From Candidatus Brachybacterium merdavium (GTDB lineage Bacteria > Actinomycetota > Actinomycetes > Actinomycetales > Dermabacteraceae), in the NCBI GenBank assembly GCA_019118275.1, contig DWZH01000032.1:1-34611 (forward strand): 34,611 bases of DNA, in the 5' to 3' direction. Below, piece after piece: positions 9,510-17,460 of this stretch (positions are counted from its first letter, which is position 1; each line of letters opens with the position of its first letter). Below the pieces are notes generated by a model that was not told where the DNA came from, did not search any database, and worked only from the letters and a program-made list of their open reading frames with translations. Both the position numbers and the translations under genes were made by a program.

Positions 9510-10024
9510 GGGCGCTGAGCATCCCGGTGCTGGCACTGATCGTGCTGCTCGGGGCAGGGTTCGGGGCGCAGATGATGGACACCCTCGCCGCCCGGGGACA
9601 TTCGCTGCCGATCGCCGGATGGCTGACCACCCTGGTGCTGCTGGTGCTGAACGGGGTGCTGCTGTTCTTCGGGATCCCGCTGCGCCGCTACATGGTCGAG
9701 AGCGAGCAGCGGCGTGAGCGTCCGACCATGGCACCCCGGCGCCACCAGCTGGATCTGCTCACCGCGTTCCGCACCGTGTTGCTGGCCCGGGCCTGCGCAT
9801 ACACGGGATCCGTGGTGGGCGGCATCTTCACCGGTCAGACCCTGTTCCTGGTGATCACCGGGACCGGCGACCCGCTCACGGCGGTCCTGCCCACCGGCGC
9901 CGCCGCCCTGGCCGGCATCTCCCTGGCCGTGCTGGGCGTGGTCGTCGAGCGCTGGGGCAGGTTGCCCCCCGGGGACGGGGAGGGCGGCGCCGAGAGCACC
10001 GAGGGCGCCGGCGCGGGCAGTTGA
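9506..10024 (+). CDS. DUF3180 membrane protein
   Basis: A 172-residue integral membrane protein with about four hydrophobic segments (near residues 4-22, 38-60, 92-118 and 122-148). A basic cytoplasmic loop (RRYMVESEQRRERP) separates the pairs, and the C-terminal tail is Gly/Glu-rich. Its position, translationally coupled (ATGA) to the last folate gene, is characteristic of the actinobacterial DUF3180 family. The family function is not known. The neighbourhood suggests, without proof, a link to folate or pterin metabolism or transport. The conserved LTAFRTVLLARACAYTGS stretch in the middle is the best family marker. Confidence 0.82.
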   Translation: MRALSIPVLALIVLLGAGFGAQMMDTLAARGHSLPIAGWLTTLVLLVLNGVLLFFGIPLRRYMVESEQRRERPTMAPRRHQLDLLTAFRTVLLARACAYTGSVVGGIFTGQTLFLVITGTGDPLTAVLPTGAAALAGISLAVLGVVVERWGRLPPGDGEGGAESTEGAGAGS

Positions 10025-10098
10025 ACCCGGCCCCTGCCTGCGACCGACGTCGACCCACCGCGGACCTCCGCAGGTGCGGGCCGCAGCCACCGAGATGA

Positions 10099-10104
10099 CA
10101 CGAT
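10099..10104 (+). promoter_or_regulatory. Possible -10 element of a leaderless promoter for the PH-domain genes
   Basis: CACGAT ends 7 nt before ATG 10112, the same spacing as in the dacB and lysS upstream regions, and no Shine-Dalgarno sequence is present. It is a poor match to TANNNT, so support is mostly positional. It also argues that the ATG at 10103, which overlaps it, is not the start. Confidence 0.3.
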
Positions 10105-10111
10105 GGTCCCC

Positions 10112-10738
10112 ATGAGCTCAGCCCCCGACCCCACCGAGCGGCCCGACCCGGACCCCGCCTCGACGTCGCGCCCCCGCGCCCCCTCCCCGGCGCCGTCCCC
10201 ATCGCACCCCGACCCCGCGATGCCCGCGCCCGCGCCGCGGCTCAGCGACGGCCCGGGCAGGCTGGGCGCCGAGGGCATGCGACCGGTCTCCGCCCGACTG
10301 ATCTCCTCGCGCTACGTGGCCGGCATCCCCGGATACGTGATCGGGCTGGCGATGGTGATCGCAGCGATCGTCCTGACCGCGCTGACCGGTTGGTGGTGGA
10401 TCGCTCTGATCGGTATCGTGCCCCTGGTCCTGGTGGTCCAGGGCCTGGCCCTGACCCCGCGCCGGGTGAGAGCGCTGGGCTACCGCGACGGGGCCGAGGA
10501 GCTCACCATCGCCAGCGGGATCCTGTTCCGCGAGGTCTCGACCATCCCCTACGGCCGCATCCAGTCGGCGAAGATCGACGAGGGACCGGTGGACCGCCGC
10601 TACGGACTGGCCAAGCTGACCATGTCCACCGCGGCCGCCGGTTCCACGGTCACTCTGCCGGGGCTGCCCAAGGAGGAGGCCGAGCGGCTGCGCCGCCTGG
10701 TGACCGAGCGCGGCATCGAGAAGATGGCGGCGCTGTGA
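10112..10738 (+). CDS. PH-domain (bPH2, YdbS-like) membrane protein
   Basis: The protein has 208 residues. The first 50 are Pro/Ser/Asp-rich and probably disordered. Two membrane segments follow (about 70-89 and 92-112), then one bacterial PH domain containing the LTPRRVRALGYRDGAEELTIASG strand region and IPYGRIQSAKIDEGPVDRRYGLAKL. This layout is the YdbS type. In Bacillus, YdbS and YdbT work as a membrane pair linked to antimicrobial peptide resistance. The following gene is YdbT-like, which supports pairing. Its stop overlaps the next start by 4 nt (GTGA). ATG 10103 is possible but overlaps the presumed -10. Confidence 0.85.
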   Translation: MSSAPDPTERPDPDPASTSRPRAPSPAPSPSHPDPAMPAPAPRLSDGPGRLGAEGMRPVSARLISSRYVAGIPGYVIGLAMVIAAIVLTALTGWWWIALIGIVPLVLVVQGLALTPRRVRALGYRDGAEELTIASGILFREVSTIPYGRIQSAKIDEGPVDRRYGLAKLTMSTAAAGSTVTLPGLPKEEAERLRRLVTERGIEKMAAL

Positions 10739-12360
10739 GCACTGCGCAGCCGACCCCGCCCACGATCCCTCCCCCGCGTCCCGCGACGACCGCCCACCGG
10801 CGCACCCACCCCATCACCCCGCTGGTGACCGGGTGGAAGATCGTCGTCGGCGTCATCGCCGTCATCACCGCCCAGAACATCGCCCGCCTGATCGAGGACT
10901 TCACGATCACCCGCGCGCTGATCGGGGCCGGCCTGCTGGTGGCTGCGGTGATCATCGCCGTCGTCTTCTCCTTCCTGTCGTGGCTGTTCATGACCTACGC
11001 GGTCGACGACGAGGGGGTGTCGATCCGCAAGGGAGTGATCAGCAAGTCCCGCGAGTTCGCGCCCCGCGCACGCATCGAGTCGGTCTCGGTCGAGCGGCCC
11101 CTGCTGGCCCGGCTCCTGGGGCTGGCGAAGGTCCGCATCGAGGTCGCCGGCGGGGGAGAGTCCTACCTGGACATCGAGTACATCAAGGCCGCCCACGCCG
11201 AGCAGCTGCGGGTGGCGATCCTGCAGGTCGTCGCGCTCGAGCGCCGCGACCCGGACGGGGCCTCCCGGGAGGGGGAGGAGCAGGTCGCGGGCGCCGCGCC
11301 GCCGCCCGCGGGCTCACTCGGCGCAGGCCACGCAGAGGCCCAGGTGACCGGCACCGAAGACGAGGGGCCGCATGTGCGGGGGGCTCGCGAACCGGCCGAC
11401 GAGCAGTCCCAGGCGCCGCCGACGAGGGGACCGCTCCACGAGCTGCTCCCCGACGGCCTCACCGAGGGCGAGCCCATCGCCGAGATCCCCACCGGGCGGC
11501 TCGTGCGCTCGCTGCTGCGCGACGCCGATTTCGTGATCGGCTCCGTCGCCGGCCTCCTCGGCGTCGCCGTGGCGATCGGGGTGTCGATCTGGCAGGAGGG
11601 CGTCTCGATCCCCGTCCTCGTCGCCCTGGTGCCCGCCTTCATCGCGATCCCCAAGTACGTGCTGGGCCGCATCGAGGCCGGCTGGGGATTCGTCTCCCGC
11701 CTCACCGACCGGGGGCTGAGGATGCGGCGCGGACTGCTCAACACCCGCACCGACAACATCGCCACCGGGCGCATCCAGCGCTTCCACCTCAAACGCCCCC
11801 TGCTGTGGCGCGGCCCCGGCTGGACCGCGGTGACCGTCACCGTCGCAGGCATCGACGACAGCGGCGAGAACGGTGCGGAGAACGCACTGCCCGTCGGCAC
11901 CCGCGAGGAGCTGGCCCTGACCATCGGACACCTCGCCGCGCCGCTCGGCACCAGCGACGACCTCGCCGCCCTCGAACGGCTGCTCACCACCCGGGCCCGG
12001 GACATCGACGGGGTGCACGCACCCCACCCCCTGTTCTGGGTCAGCCGCCGCACCCGGGTGACCGTGCTGCTGCCCGGGGCGCTGATCCACCGCAGCGGCA
12101 TCCTCGCCCGCCAGCTGGAGATCATCCCCCGCGACCGCATCCAGGCCCTGACCGTCGAGGACGGCCCCCTCTCCCGCCGCCTGGGCGTGCTGGACCTCAA
12201 GGTCGGGGTGGCCGGTCACACCGCCACCCTGAGCGCCCTGCCCCGCACGGCAGCCCTCGAGCTGGAGTCGGTGCTGGCACGCGATGCCGCCACCCTCCGC
12301 CGCTATCGCGAGCGTGACAGCTGGCCGCAGCCGGCCCTCGCCGCCGGAGCCGGCCGATGA
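10735..12360 (+). CDS. Triple PH-domain (YdbT-like) membrane protein
   Basis: A 541-residue membrane protein. Two transmembrane segments lie near residues 36-85 and are followed by a first bPH2 domain (VDDEGVSIRKGVISKSREFAPRAR region). A long acidic, Ala/Pro/Glu-rich cytoplasmic linker (about 165-240) precedes two more membrane segments (about 262-300). A second bPH2 domain follows (RGLRMRRGLLNTRTDNIA region), and a third occupies the C-terminus (HRSGILARQLEIIPRDRIQ region). GTG 10735 overlaps the upstream stop by 4 nt, and the last codons overlap the DUF2520 gene by 4 nt. Three tandem domains match the YdbT architecture. The function is envelope-related by analogy only. Confidence 0.85.
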   Translation: MSTAQPTPPTIPPPRPATTAHRRTHPITPLVTGWKIVVGVIAVITAQNIARLIEDFTITRALIGAGLLVAAVIIAVVFSFLSWLFMTYAVDDEGVSIRKGVISKSREFAPRARIESVSVERPLLARLLGLAKVRIEVAGGGESYLDIEYIKAAHAEQLRVAILQVVALERRDPDGASREGEEQVAGAAPPPAGSLGAGHAEAQVTGTEDEGPHVRGAREPADEQSQAPPTRGPLHELLPDGLTEGEPIAEIPTGRLVRSLLRDADFVIGSVAGLLGVAVAIGVSIWQEGVSIPVLVALVPAFIAIPKYVLGRIEAGWGFVSRLTDRGLRMRRGLLNTRTDNIATGRIQRFHLKRPLLWRGPGWTAVTVTVAGIDDSGENGAENALPVGTREELALTIGHLAAPLGTSDDLAALERLLTTRARDIDGVHAPHPLFWVSRRTRVTVLLPGALIHRSGILARQLEIIPRDRIQALTVEDGPLSRRLGVLDLKVGVAGHTATLSALPRTAALELESVLARDAATLRRYRERDSWPQPALAAGAGR

Positions 12361-13259
12361 CCGCCCCGCGCCTGGGCATCGGAGTGATCGGGGCCGGACG
12401 GGTCGGCGCCGTGCTGGCAGCCGCCCTGCGCTCCGAGGGGCACGCGATCACCGGCACCTACGCCGTCTCGGACGCCTCCGTCGCCCGCGCCGAGCAGCTG
12501 CTGCCCGGGGTCCCGCTGCTGGAGGTCGCCGACATCATCGAGCGCAGCGAGATGCTGCTGCTGGCCGTGCCGGACGATCAGCTGGGTCCCCTGGTCGCCG
12601 GCATCGCCGCCACCGGACTGTCCCCGGGCGGACAGCTGGTGGTCCACACCTCCGGACGCTACGGCACCGACGTGCTGGCCCCGCTGGCAGCGGTCGGCAG
12701 TGCAACGCTCGCGATCCATCCCGCCATGACCTTTACCGGGACCCGGGATGACCTGGCCCGCCTGGTGGGCTGTCCCATGGCGATCACCGCCGACCCCACC
12801 TTCCTGCCGGTGGCCGCCGCGCTGGTGGTCGAGCTGGGCGGGGAATCCGTGGTGCTGCCCGAGGGGGACCGGCCGCTCTACCACGCAGCCCTGGCCCACG
12901 GTGCGAACCACCTGGTGGTCCTCGTGGACCAGACCCTGGAGGCCCTGTCCCGCCTCGGCATCGAGGATCCGGGAGCCTACCTGCGGCCCCTGCTCGAGGC
13001 AGCGCTCGAGGAATCGCTGCGCCGCGGCGCCAAGGCCCTGACCGGACCGGTCGTGCGAGGGGACGCCGGCACCATCACCGCCCACCTGGAGGCGCTGGAC
13101 GACCTGGATGCGACCGGAGAGCAGGGCCGCACCGGGGACACCGCCACCACCTACCGGGCCCTGGCCCGAGCGGCCCTGAGCAGAGCGGGCCTGCCCCCCG
13201 ACACCCAGCGGCGGATCCGTGCGCTGCTGGACGAGCCCACGCAGACGGAGGAGCGATGA
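12357..13259 (+). CDS. Rossmann-like/DUF2520 oxidoreductase-type protein upstream of panC
   Basis: A 300-residue soluble protein. The N-terminal Rossmann fold has the dinucleotide motif GIGVIGAGRVGAVLAAAL from residue 7, as in ketopantoate reductase-like and pyrroline-5-carboxylate reductase-like families. The C-terminal helical DUF2520 domain contains HPAMTFTG near residue 120 and later HGANHLVVLVDQ, both typical of the family. It overlaps both neighbours by 4 nt and is directly coupled to panC, so a role in the pantothenate/CoA branch is the natural guess. No panE or panB is visible in the window. The family has no firmly known substrate that I can name. Confidence 0.85.
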   Translation: MTAPRLGIGVIGAGRVGAVLAAALRSEGHAITGTYAVSDASVARAEQLLPGVPLLEVADIIERSEMLLLAVPDDQLGPLVAGIAATGLSPGGQLVVHTSGRYGTDVLAPLAAVGSATLAIHPAMTFTGTRDDLARLVGCPMAITADPTFLPVAAALVVELGGESVVLPEGDRPLYHAALAHGANHLVVLVDQTLEALSRLGIEDPGAYLRPLLEAALEESLRRGAKALTGPVVRGDAGTITAHLEALDDLDATGEQGRTGDTATTYRALARAALSRAGLPPDTQRRIRALLDEPTQTEER

Positions 13260-14101
13260 ACCGGACCACCACGCTGGTCAGCACCAAGCAGTCCCTGCGC
13301 CGCCACCGCGCGGCACTGGAGGGGACGGTGGCCGTGGTGATGACCATGGGGGCCCTCCACGACGGCCACCTATCCCTGGTCGAGCGTGCCCGGCAGGTCG
13401 CCGACCATGTGATCCTCACCGACTTCGTCAACCCCCTCCAGTTCGGTCCCGGGGAGGACTTCGAGGCCTACCCGCGTGACCTCGACGCGGACCTCGACCA
13501 GGTCGAGGGACTGGTCGACCTGGTCTTCGCCCCCGACACCCGCGAGATGTACCCGGCGTGGCCGCCCACCGTCTCCGTCAGCGCGGGCCGGGCCGGCACC
13601 GTCCTGGAGGGTGCCGCTCGCCCCGGCCACTTCGACGGTGTGGTCACGGTGGTCACCAAACTGCTGCTGCTCACCTCCCCGGACCTCGCCGTGTTCGGCC
13701 GCAAGGACGCCCAGCAGCTGGCGATCATCGAGCGGCTCGTCGCCGATCTCGACCTGCCCGTGCGGATCGAGAAGGTCGACATCCAGCGCGAGCCCTCGGG
13801 CCTGGCCCGCTCCAGCCGCAACGCATACCTGTCCGCGACGGGCCGCGACCAGGCGCTGGCCCTGAGGCACACCCTGGACGAGGTCGAACGGGCCGCGCCG
13901 TCGGCCGGCGCCGTGCTGGCCACCCTCCGGTCCGCGCAGGAGCGCCGGGAGGTGGAATGGGACTACGCGCTCGCGGTCGATCCCATCACCCTCGAACCGA
14001 TCGAGTCCTCGCACCGCGGTGAGACCCTGGTGGTGCTGGCCGCTCACGTCGAGGGCACCCGGCTGCTGGACGCGGCCGAGATCCGCCTGTCCACGCCCTG
14101 A
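13256..14101 (+). CDS. panC: Pantothenate synthetase
   Basis: The enzyme joins pantoate and beta-alanine through a pantoyl-adenylate, the last step of vitamin B5 synthesis. It has 281 residues, close to the usual length of about 283. The nucleotidyltransferase motif HDGH is at 35-38, followed by FVNPLQFGPGEDFEAYPR, the GRKDAQQLAII block and the KMSKS-like LARSSRNAYLS. The residue before TMG is Met instead of the usual Pro (MTMGALH). The overlap with the DUF2520 gene is ATGA. The gene ends the long plus-strand chain; 112 nt follow before lysS. Confidence 0.95.
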   Translation: MNRTTTLVSTKQSLRRHRAALEGTVAVVMTMGALHDGHLSLVERARQVADHVILTDFVNPLQFGPGEDFEAYPRDLDADLDQVEGLVDLVFAPDTREMYPAWPPTVSVSAGRAGTVLEGAARPGHFDGVVTVVTKLLLLTSPDLAVFGRKDAQQLAIIERLVADLDLPVRIEKVDIQREPSGLARSSRNAYLSATGRDQALALRHTLDEVERAAPSAGAVLATLRSAQERREVEWDYALAVDPITLEPIESSHRGETLVVLAAHVEGTRLLDAAEIRLSTP

Positions 14102-14200
14102 GGCGGCGGGCACGACGCGCTGGGTCGGCGGGCGTCGCGCCCGGTTGTGGCCCGGGTGACAGCTGCCCCCGGCAGACCGCCTCTTCCCGGCCCGGTCTGA

Positions 14201-14206
14201 GACAAT
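14201..14206 (+). promoter_or_regulatory. Putative -10 element (GACAAT) of a leaderless lysS promoter
   Basis: GACAAT ends 7 nt before the lysS ATG at 14214, and only cytosines and a G fill the gap, so there is no Shine-Dalgarno site. This is the spacing expected for a leaderless transcript. I see no convincing -35. The preceding 95 nt hold only short weak hairpins. Confidence 0.45.
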
Positions 14207-14213
14207 CGCCCCC

Positions 14214-15722
14214 ATGACTGAGAACCTCCCTGGCTCCGATGACCTGGACACCTCCGACCAGATCGCGGTCCGCATGTCCAAGCGGGAGCGGCTGCTCGAG
14301 CGCGGTGAGGAACCCTACCCGGTCGCCGTGCCGGTGACCTCCACCATCGCCGAGGTGCGCTCGACGTACGGGCACCTGGAGGCCGGGCAGGAGACGGACG
14401 ATGTGGTGGGGGTGGCCGGCCGGGTCGTCTTCCAGCGCAACACCGGCAAGCTCGCTTTCGTGACCATCCAGGACGGTGCCGGGCAGCGCCTGCAGATCAT
14501 GCTGTCCCTGGCCATCGTCGGCGAGGAGCGCCTGACGGCGCTCAAGGCCGATGTGGACCTCGGTGACCACGTCTTCTTCCACGGCCGGGTCGGTGCCTCG
14601 CGGCGGGGGGAGCTCAGTGTCTTCGCCGACACCTGGCAGATGGCCGCCAAGGCGGTGCGCCCGCTGCCGGTGCTGCACGCCGGGCTGTCCGAGGAGTCCC
14701 AGGTGCGTCGACGCTACGTGGACCTGATCGTGCGCCAGCAGGCGCGGGACAATGTCCGCCTGCGCTCCGAGGTGATGCGCGCCCTGCGCGATTCCTTCCA
14801 GCGGCGTGACTTCCTCGAGATCGAGACGCCCATGCTGCAGGTGATCCCCTCGGGAGCCTCGGCGCGGCCGTTCGTCACGCACATGAACGCCTTCGACCTG
14901 GACCTGTTCCTGCGGATCGCCCCGGAGCTGTACCTCAAGCGGGCCGCCGTCGGCGGACTCGAGAAGGTGTTCGAGATCAACCGCAACTTCCGCAACGAAG
15001 GCGCGGATTCCACTCATTCCCCCGAGTTCGCGATGCTCGAGGCCTATGAGGCATACGGCGATTACAACACCATCGCCGATCTCACTCGGGCTCTCGTCCA
15101 GGAATCCGCGGAGCAGGCCACGGGCTCTCAGCTCGTGACCCTGGCTGACGGGAGCGAATATGATCTCTCGGGCGAGTGGGAATCGATCACGGTTTACGGT
15201 TCCCTCTCGGAATCCCTGGGGGAGGAGATCACCCCGGAAACAACGCCTCATCGACTGCGTGAGATCGCGCGGTCCCTCGGCCTCGACCTCGAACATCCCA
15301 AGTACGGGCACGGGAAGCTCGTCGAGGAGCTGTTCGAGGATCGTGTGAGCGACCATCTGCACGCCCCCACCTTCGTGCGGGACTTCCCGGTCGAGACCAG
15401 CCCCCTGGTGCGCGACCACCGCACCACCCCCGGCGTGGTGGAGAAGTGGGACCTGTACGTGCGGGGGTTCGAGCTCGCCACCGGCTACTCCGAGCTGGTC
15501 GACCCGGTCATCCAGCGCGAACGCTTCGAGCAGCAGGCGCAGCTGGCGGCCCAGGGCGACGACGAGGCGATGCGCCTGGACGAGGACTTCCTGGAGGCGA
15601 TGGAGTTCGCCCTGCCCCCGACGGGCGGGATGGGAATGGGCATGGATCGACTGCTCATGGCATTGACCGGGCTGGGTATCCGCGAGACAATACTTTTCCC
15701 GCTGGTGAAGCCGGAGGTGTGA
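14214..15722 (+). CDS. lysS: Lysyl-tRNA synthetase, class II
   Basis: A 502-residue cytoplasmic enzyme charging tRNA-Lys. The N-terminal OB-fold anticodon domain spans about residues 60-165 ([31 protein letters not shown]). Class II motif 1 is in [18 protein letters not shown], motif 2 in [20 protein letters not shown], and motif 3 in [15 protein letters not shown] near the end. From about 15005 to 15310 the third codon positions use much more A/T than in the rest of the gene (runs such as GAT, ACT, CAT, TAT, GAA, CCT), although the reading frame and family residues are preserved. This suggests a recombined segment. A 66-residue membrane protein gene follows after 1 nt. Confidence 0.96.
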   Translation: MTENLPGSDDLDTSDQIAVRMSKRERLLERGEEPYPVAVPVTSTIAEVRSTYGHLEAGQETDDVVGVAGRVVFQRNTGKLAFVTIQDGAGQRLQIMLSLAIVGEERLTALKADVDLGDHVFFHGRVGASRRGELSVFADTWQMAAKAVRPLPVLHAGLSEESQVRRRYVDLIVRQQARDNVRLRSEVMRALRDSFQRRDFLEIETPMLQVIPSGASARPFVTHMNAFDLDLFLRIAPELYLKRAAVGGLEKVFEINRNFRNEGADSTHSPEFAMLEAYEAYGDYNTIADLTRALVQESAEQATGSQLVTLADGSEYDLSGEWESITVYGSLSESLGEEITPETTPHRLREIARSLGLDLEHPKYGHGKLVEELFEDRVSDHLHAPTFVRDFPVETSPLVRDHRTTPGVVEKWDLYVRGFELATGYSELVDPVIQRERFEQQAQLAAQGDDEAMRLDEDFLEAMEFALPPTGGMGMGMDRLLMALTGLGIRETILFPLVKPEV

Positions 15723-15723
15723 G

Positions 15724-15924
15724 ATGGGTGATGGATTCCTGTGGGAGGCCAGTGCTCTCATCCCGTCGATCGGTGTTGGTCTGCTGTTCTGGTTCGTGAT
15801 GCGCGCGATTATGCGGGCCGATCGCGGGGAGCGCAGGGCCGAGCGTGAGGCCGAGGCGGCTTACCTGGCCCGGCAGGCCGAGGAAAAATCCGATGACCAG
15901 GATTGCTTATCCACAGCGGATTGA
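15724..15924 (+). CDS. Small single-pass membrane protein downstream of lysS
   Basis: The protein has 66 residues. The N-terminus holds one transmembrane helix (about residues 10-30, SALIPSIGVGLLFWFVMRAI). A highly charged Arg/Glu-rich amphipathic helix follows (RADRGERRAEREAEAAYLARQAEEK), reminiscent of a short coiled coil facing the cytoplasm. GGAGG at about 15713-15717, inside the lysS end, serves as ribosome site for ATG 15724. Small proteins of this kind are often found after actinobacterial lysS, but I know no function. The last codons overlap the presumed -35 of lsr2. Confidence 0.75.
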   Translation: MGDGFLWEASALIPSIGVGLLFWFVMRAIMRADRGERRAEREAEAAYLARQAEEKSDDQDCLSTAD

Positions 15925-15949
15925 TATTCCTGGAACGTTCATCGATACT
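15921..15949 (+). promoter_or_regulatory. Putative lsr2 promoter (TTGATA, 17 bp, GATACT)
   Basis: The -35 TTGATA (15921-15926) and -10 GATACT (15944-15949) are separated by exactly 17 bp, the best sigma-70-type match in this region. The start would be near 15956, leaving a leader of about 60 nt. The segment is clearly richer in A/T than its surroundings, which could also make it a target for Lsr2 itself. An 8-bp palindrome GAACGTTC lies in the spacer. Confidence 0.55.
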
Positions 15950-16015
15950 GGGTGCGCCGGTTCAGCCGGATCTTCACGAAGATTGCATTATCCAGACCAG
16001 TATGGGAGCACCCTC

Positions 16016-16345
16016 ATGGCACGAAAGACCTATGTGGAGCTCATCGATGATACCGATGGCACCAAGGCGGACGAGACCGTGAGCTTCGCCCTCGACGGCG
16101 TCGCCTACGAGATCGACCTGTCCGAGGAGAACGCAGCTCAGCTGCGCTCCGACCTGGCCACCTGGGTCGAGAAGGCGCGCCGCGTGGGCGGCCGTCGCAC
16201 CCGGGGCACCGGCGGCGCCCGCAGGAGCTCCGGAGACTCCGCACGCATCCGTGAGTGGGCCCGCGGGCAGGGCTACGACGTCCCTGACCGCGGCCGCATC
16301 TCCGGAACCATCCGCAAGGCGTACGAGGACGCTCACGGCGCCTGA
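16016..16345 (+). CDS. lsr2: Lsr2, H-NS-like nucleoid-associated protein
   Basis: The protein has 109 residues. The N-terminal half (about 1-55, MARKTYVELIDDTDGTKADE... YEIDLSEENAAQLR) is the oligomerisation domain. A basic Gly/Arg linker follows. The C-terminal DNA-binding domain carries the minor-groove-binding RGR at 92-94 (VPDRGRISGTIRKAYEDAH). Lsr2 coats A/T-rich DNA and silences horizontally acquired genes in actinobacteria. ATG 16016 has GGGAG about 8 nt upstream. The gene is followed by a strong bidirectional terminator and then by the catabolic cassette. Confidence 0.96.
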   Translation: MARKTYVELIDDTDGTKADETVSFALDGVAYEIDLSEENAAQLRSDLATWVEKARRVGGRRTRGTGGARRSSGDSARIREWARGQGYDVPDRGRISGTIRKAYEDAHGA

Positions 16346-16388
16346 GCACCCTGCGCCGGGCGAGATCCCCGCGCCACCGCATGACCCC

Positions 16389-16420
16389 GAGGCCCGTCGC
16401 CATTTGTGGCGACGGGCCTC
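16389..16420. terminator. Bidirectional intrinsic terminator between lsr2 and the epimerase gene
   Basis: A perfect 14-bp stem (GAGGCCCGTCGCCA and its complement) closes a TTTG loop. It lies 43 nt after the lsr2 stop and 26 nt beyond the stop of the minus-strand aldose epimerase gene, so it can serve both. No U-tract is present. Confidence 0.82.
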
Positions 16421-16446
16421 GATCATGCCCGGGGGCGGCCCTCAGC

Positions 16447-17460
16447 TCACCAGCCGCGGATCGCCCACGAGGCGCTGTGCTCCGCCTGCGGACGCAGGCG
16501 GACCACATCGGTTCCGCTGCGGAAGGCATCGGGCGGACAGGTCATGGGCTCCACGGCCAGGCCCCTACGGTGGTTCTCCGGCTCGGGGCGGTCGCCCGTG
16601 TGGATCTGCAGCCAGCCGCACTCCGGTCCCGCGCACATCTCCACGCCGGTGCCGCCGGGCGCGGTGACCCGCACCAGCAGCTGCCCCTCCTCGTCACGGG
16701 CCAGATCGGTGAAGGCGTGGTCGATGAACAGCGTCCCGATCCTCCGTGGGGCGGAGAAGTCGAACTCGCTGCCGGGCTCGACCGGAGCGGTCCCGGTCGG
16801 CAGCAACCGATCCTCGGTGACGGTCAGCACGGTGCCCGTCTGCACCTGCAGCGACCACTCGTCCAGGTTCTCCGGCCCGGCCACGAGATAGGGGTGGGGG
16901 CAGACTCCGTAGGGCGCGTCCTGGGTGCCGAGGTTCCGAGCCGTGACGGTGGTGATGAGCCCTTCCTCGGGGTCCAGCGAGTGATGGACCGTCACCAGCA
17001 GGTGGAAGGGGTAGCCGGGGGAGGGGTACAGCTCCGTGCGCAGGATGACCTCGTCATCGCCGACGGTCGCCGGGGTGAAGGCCTGGAAGGAGATCAGCCC
17101 GTGCAGGGCGTTGCCGCGCTCGACCTCGGTGAGCGGCGCCTGGATCTCCTGGCCGTCCCAGGTGTAGAGGCCGTCGCCGATCCGGTTGGGCCACGGCGCG
17201 ACGATCGCCCCGCGGTAGAAGGCCATCGGACCCTGCTCGGGGTTTCGCACCAGCAGGTCACGTCCCCCGATCGTCAAGGACTCCACGATCGCGCCCACGG
17301 TGGAGATCTCGGCGCTGTACGGGCCGGCGGACAGGGTCAGCAGGTCGCCGCGGTCGCGGACGAGCGCGGGGCTGGGGATACCGGCAGTCCGTGTGCTCTC
17401 CGCGCTCTTGGTGCTCTTCCTGCTCGCGGGGCTCTCGGCGCCGTCGGTGCTGTCGGTCAT
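16447..17460 (-). CDS. Aldose 1-epimerase (galactose mutarotase-like)
   Basis: A 337-residue protein of the galactose mutarotase fold, which interconverts alpha and beta anomers of free sugars in the cytoplasm. Family markers are APWPNRIGDG, GNALHGL (first catalytic His region), PYGVCPHPYL (second His) and the late AVEPMTCPPDAF with the catalytic Glu. The first 30 residues are Ser/Thr/Lys-rich and unlike the family, so a shorter start is possible. ATG 17460 overlaps the lutC stop by 4 nt, which supports it. As the last gene of the mqo-lutABC operon it ties lactate oxidation to sugar use. The exact sugar is unknown; fucose or galactose would fit the context. Confidence 0.88.
   Translation of the reverse strand: MTDSTDGAESPASRKSTKSAESTRTAGIPSPALVRDRGDLLTLSAGPYSAEISTVGAIVESLTIGGRDLLVRNPEQGPMAFYRGAIVAPWPNRIGDGLYTWDGQEIQAPLTEVERGNALHGLISFQAFTPATVGDDEVILRTELYPSPGYPFHLLVTVHHSLDPEEGLITTVTARNLGTQDAPYGVCPHPYLVAGPENLDEWSLQVQTGTVLTVTEDRLLPTGTAPVEPGSEFDFSAPRRIGTLFIDHAFTDLARDEEGQLLVRVTAPGGTGVEMCAGPECGWLQIHTGDRPEPENHRRGLAVEPMTCPPDAFRSGTDVVRLRPQAEHSASWAIRGW

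Noticed and set aside
14102-14200. Terminator after panC
   Set aside because: Only a 5-bp stem with a 3-nt loop (14130-14142) is seen, too weak to call.
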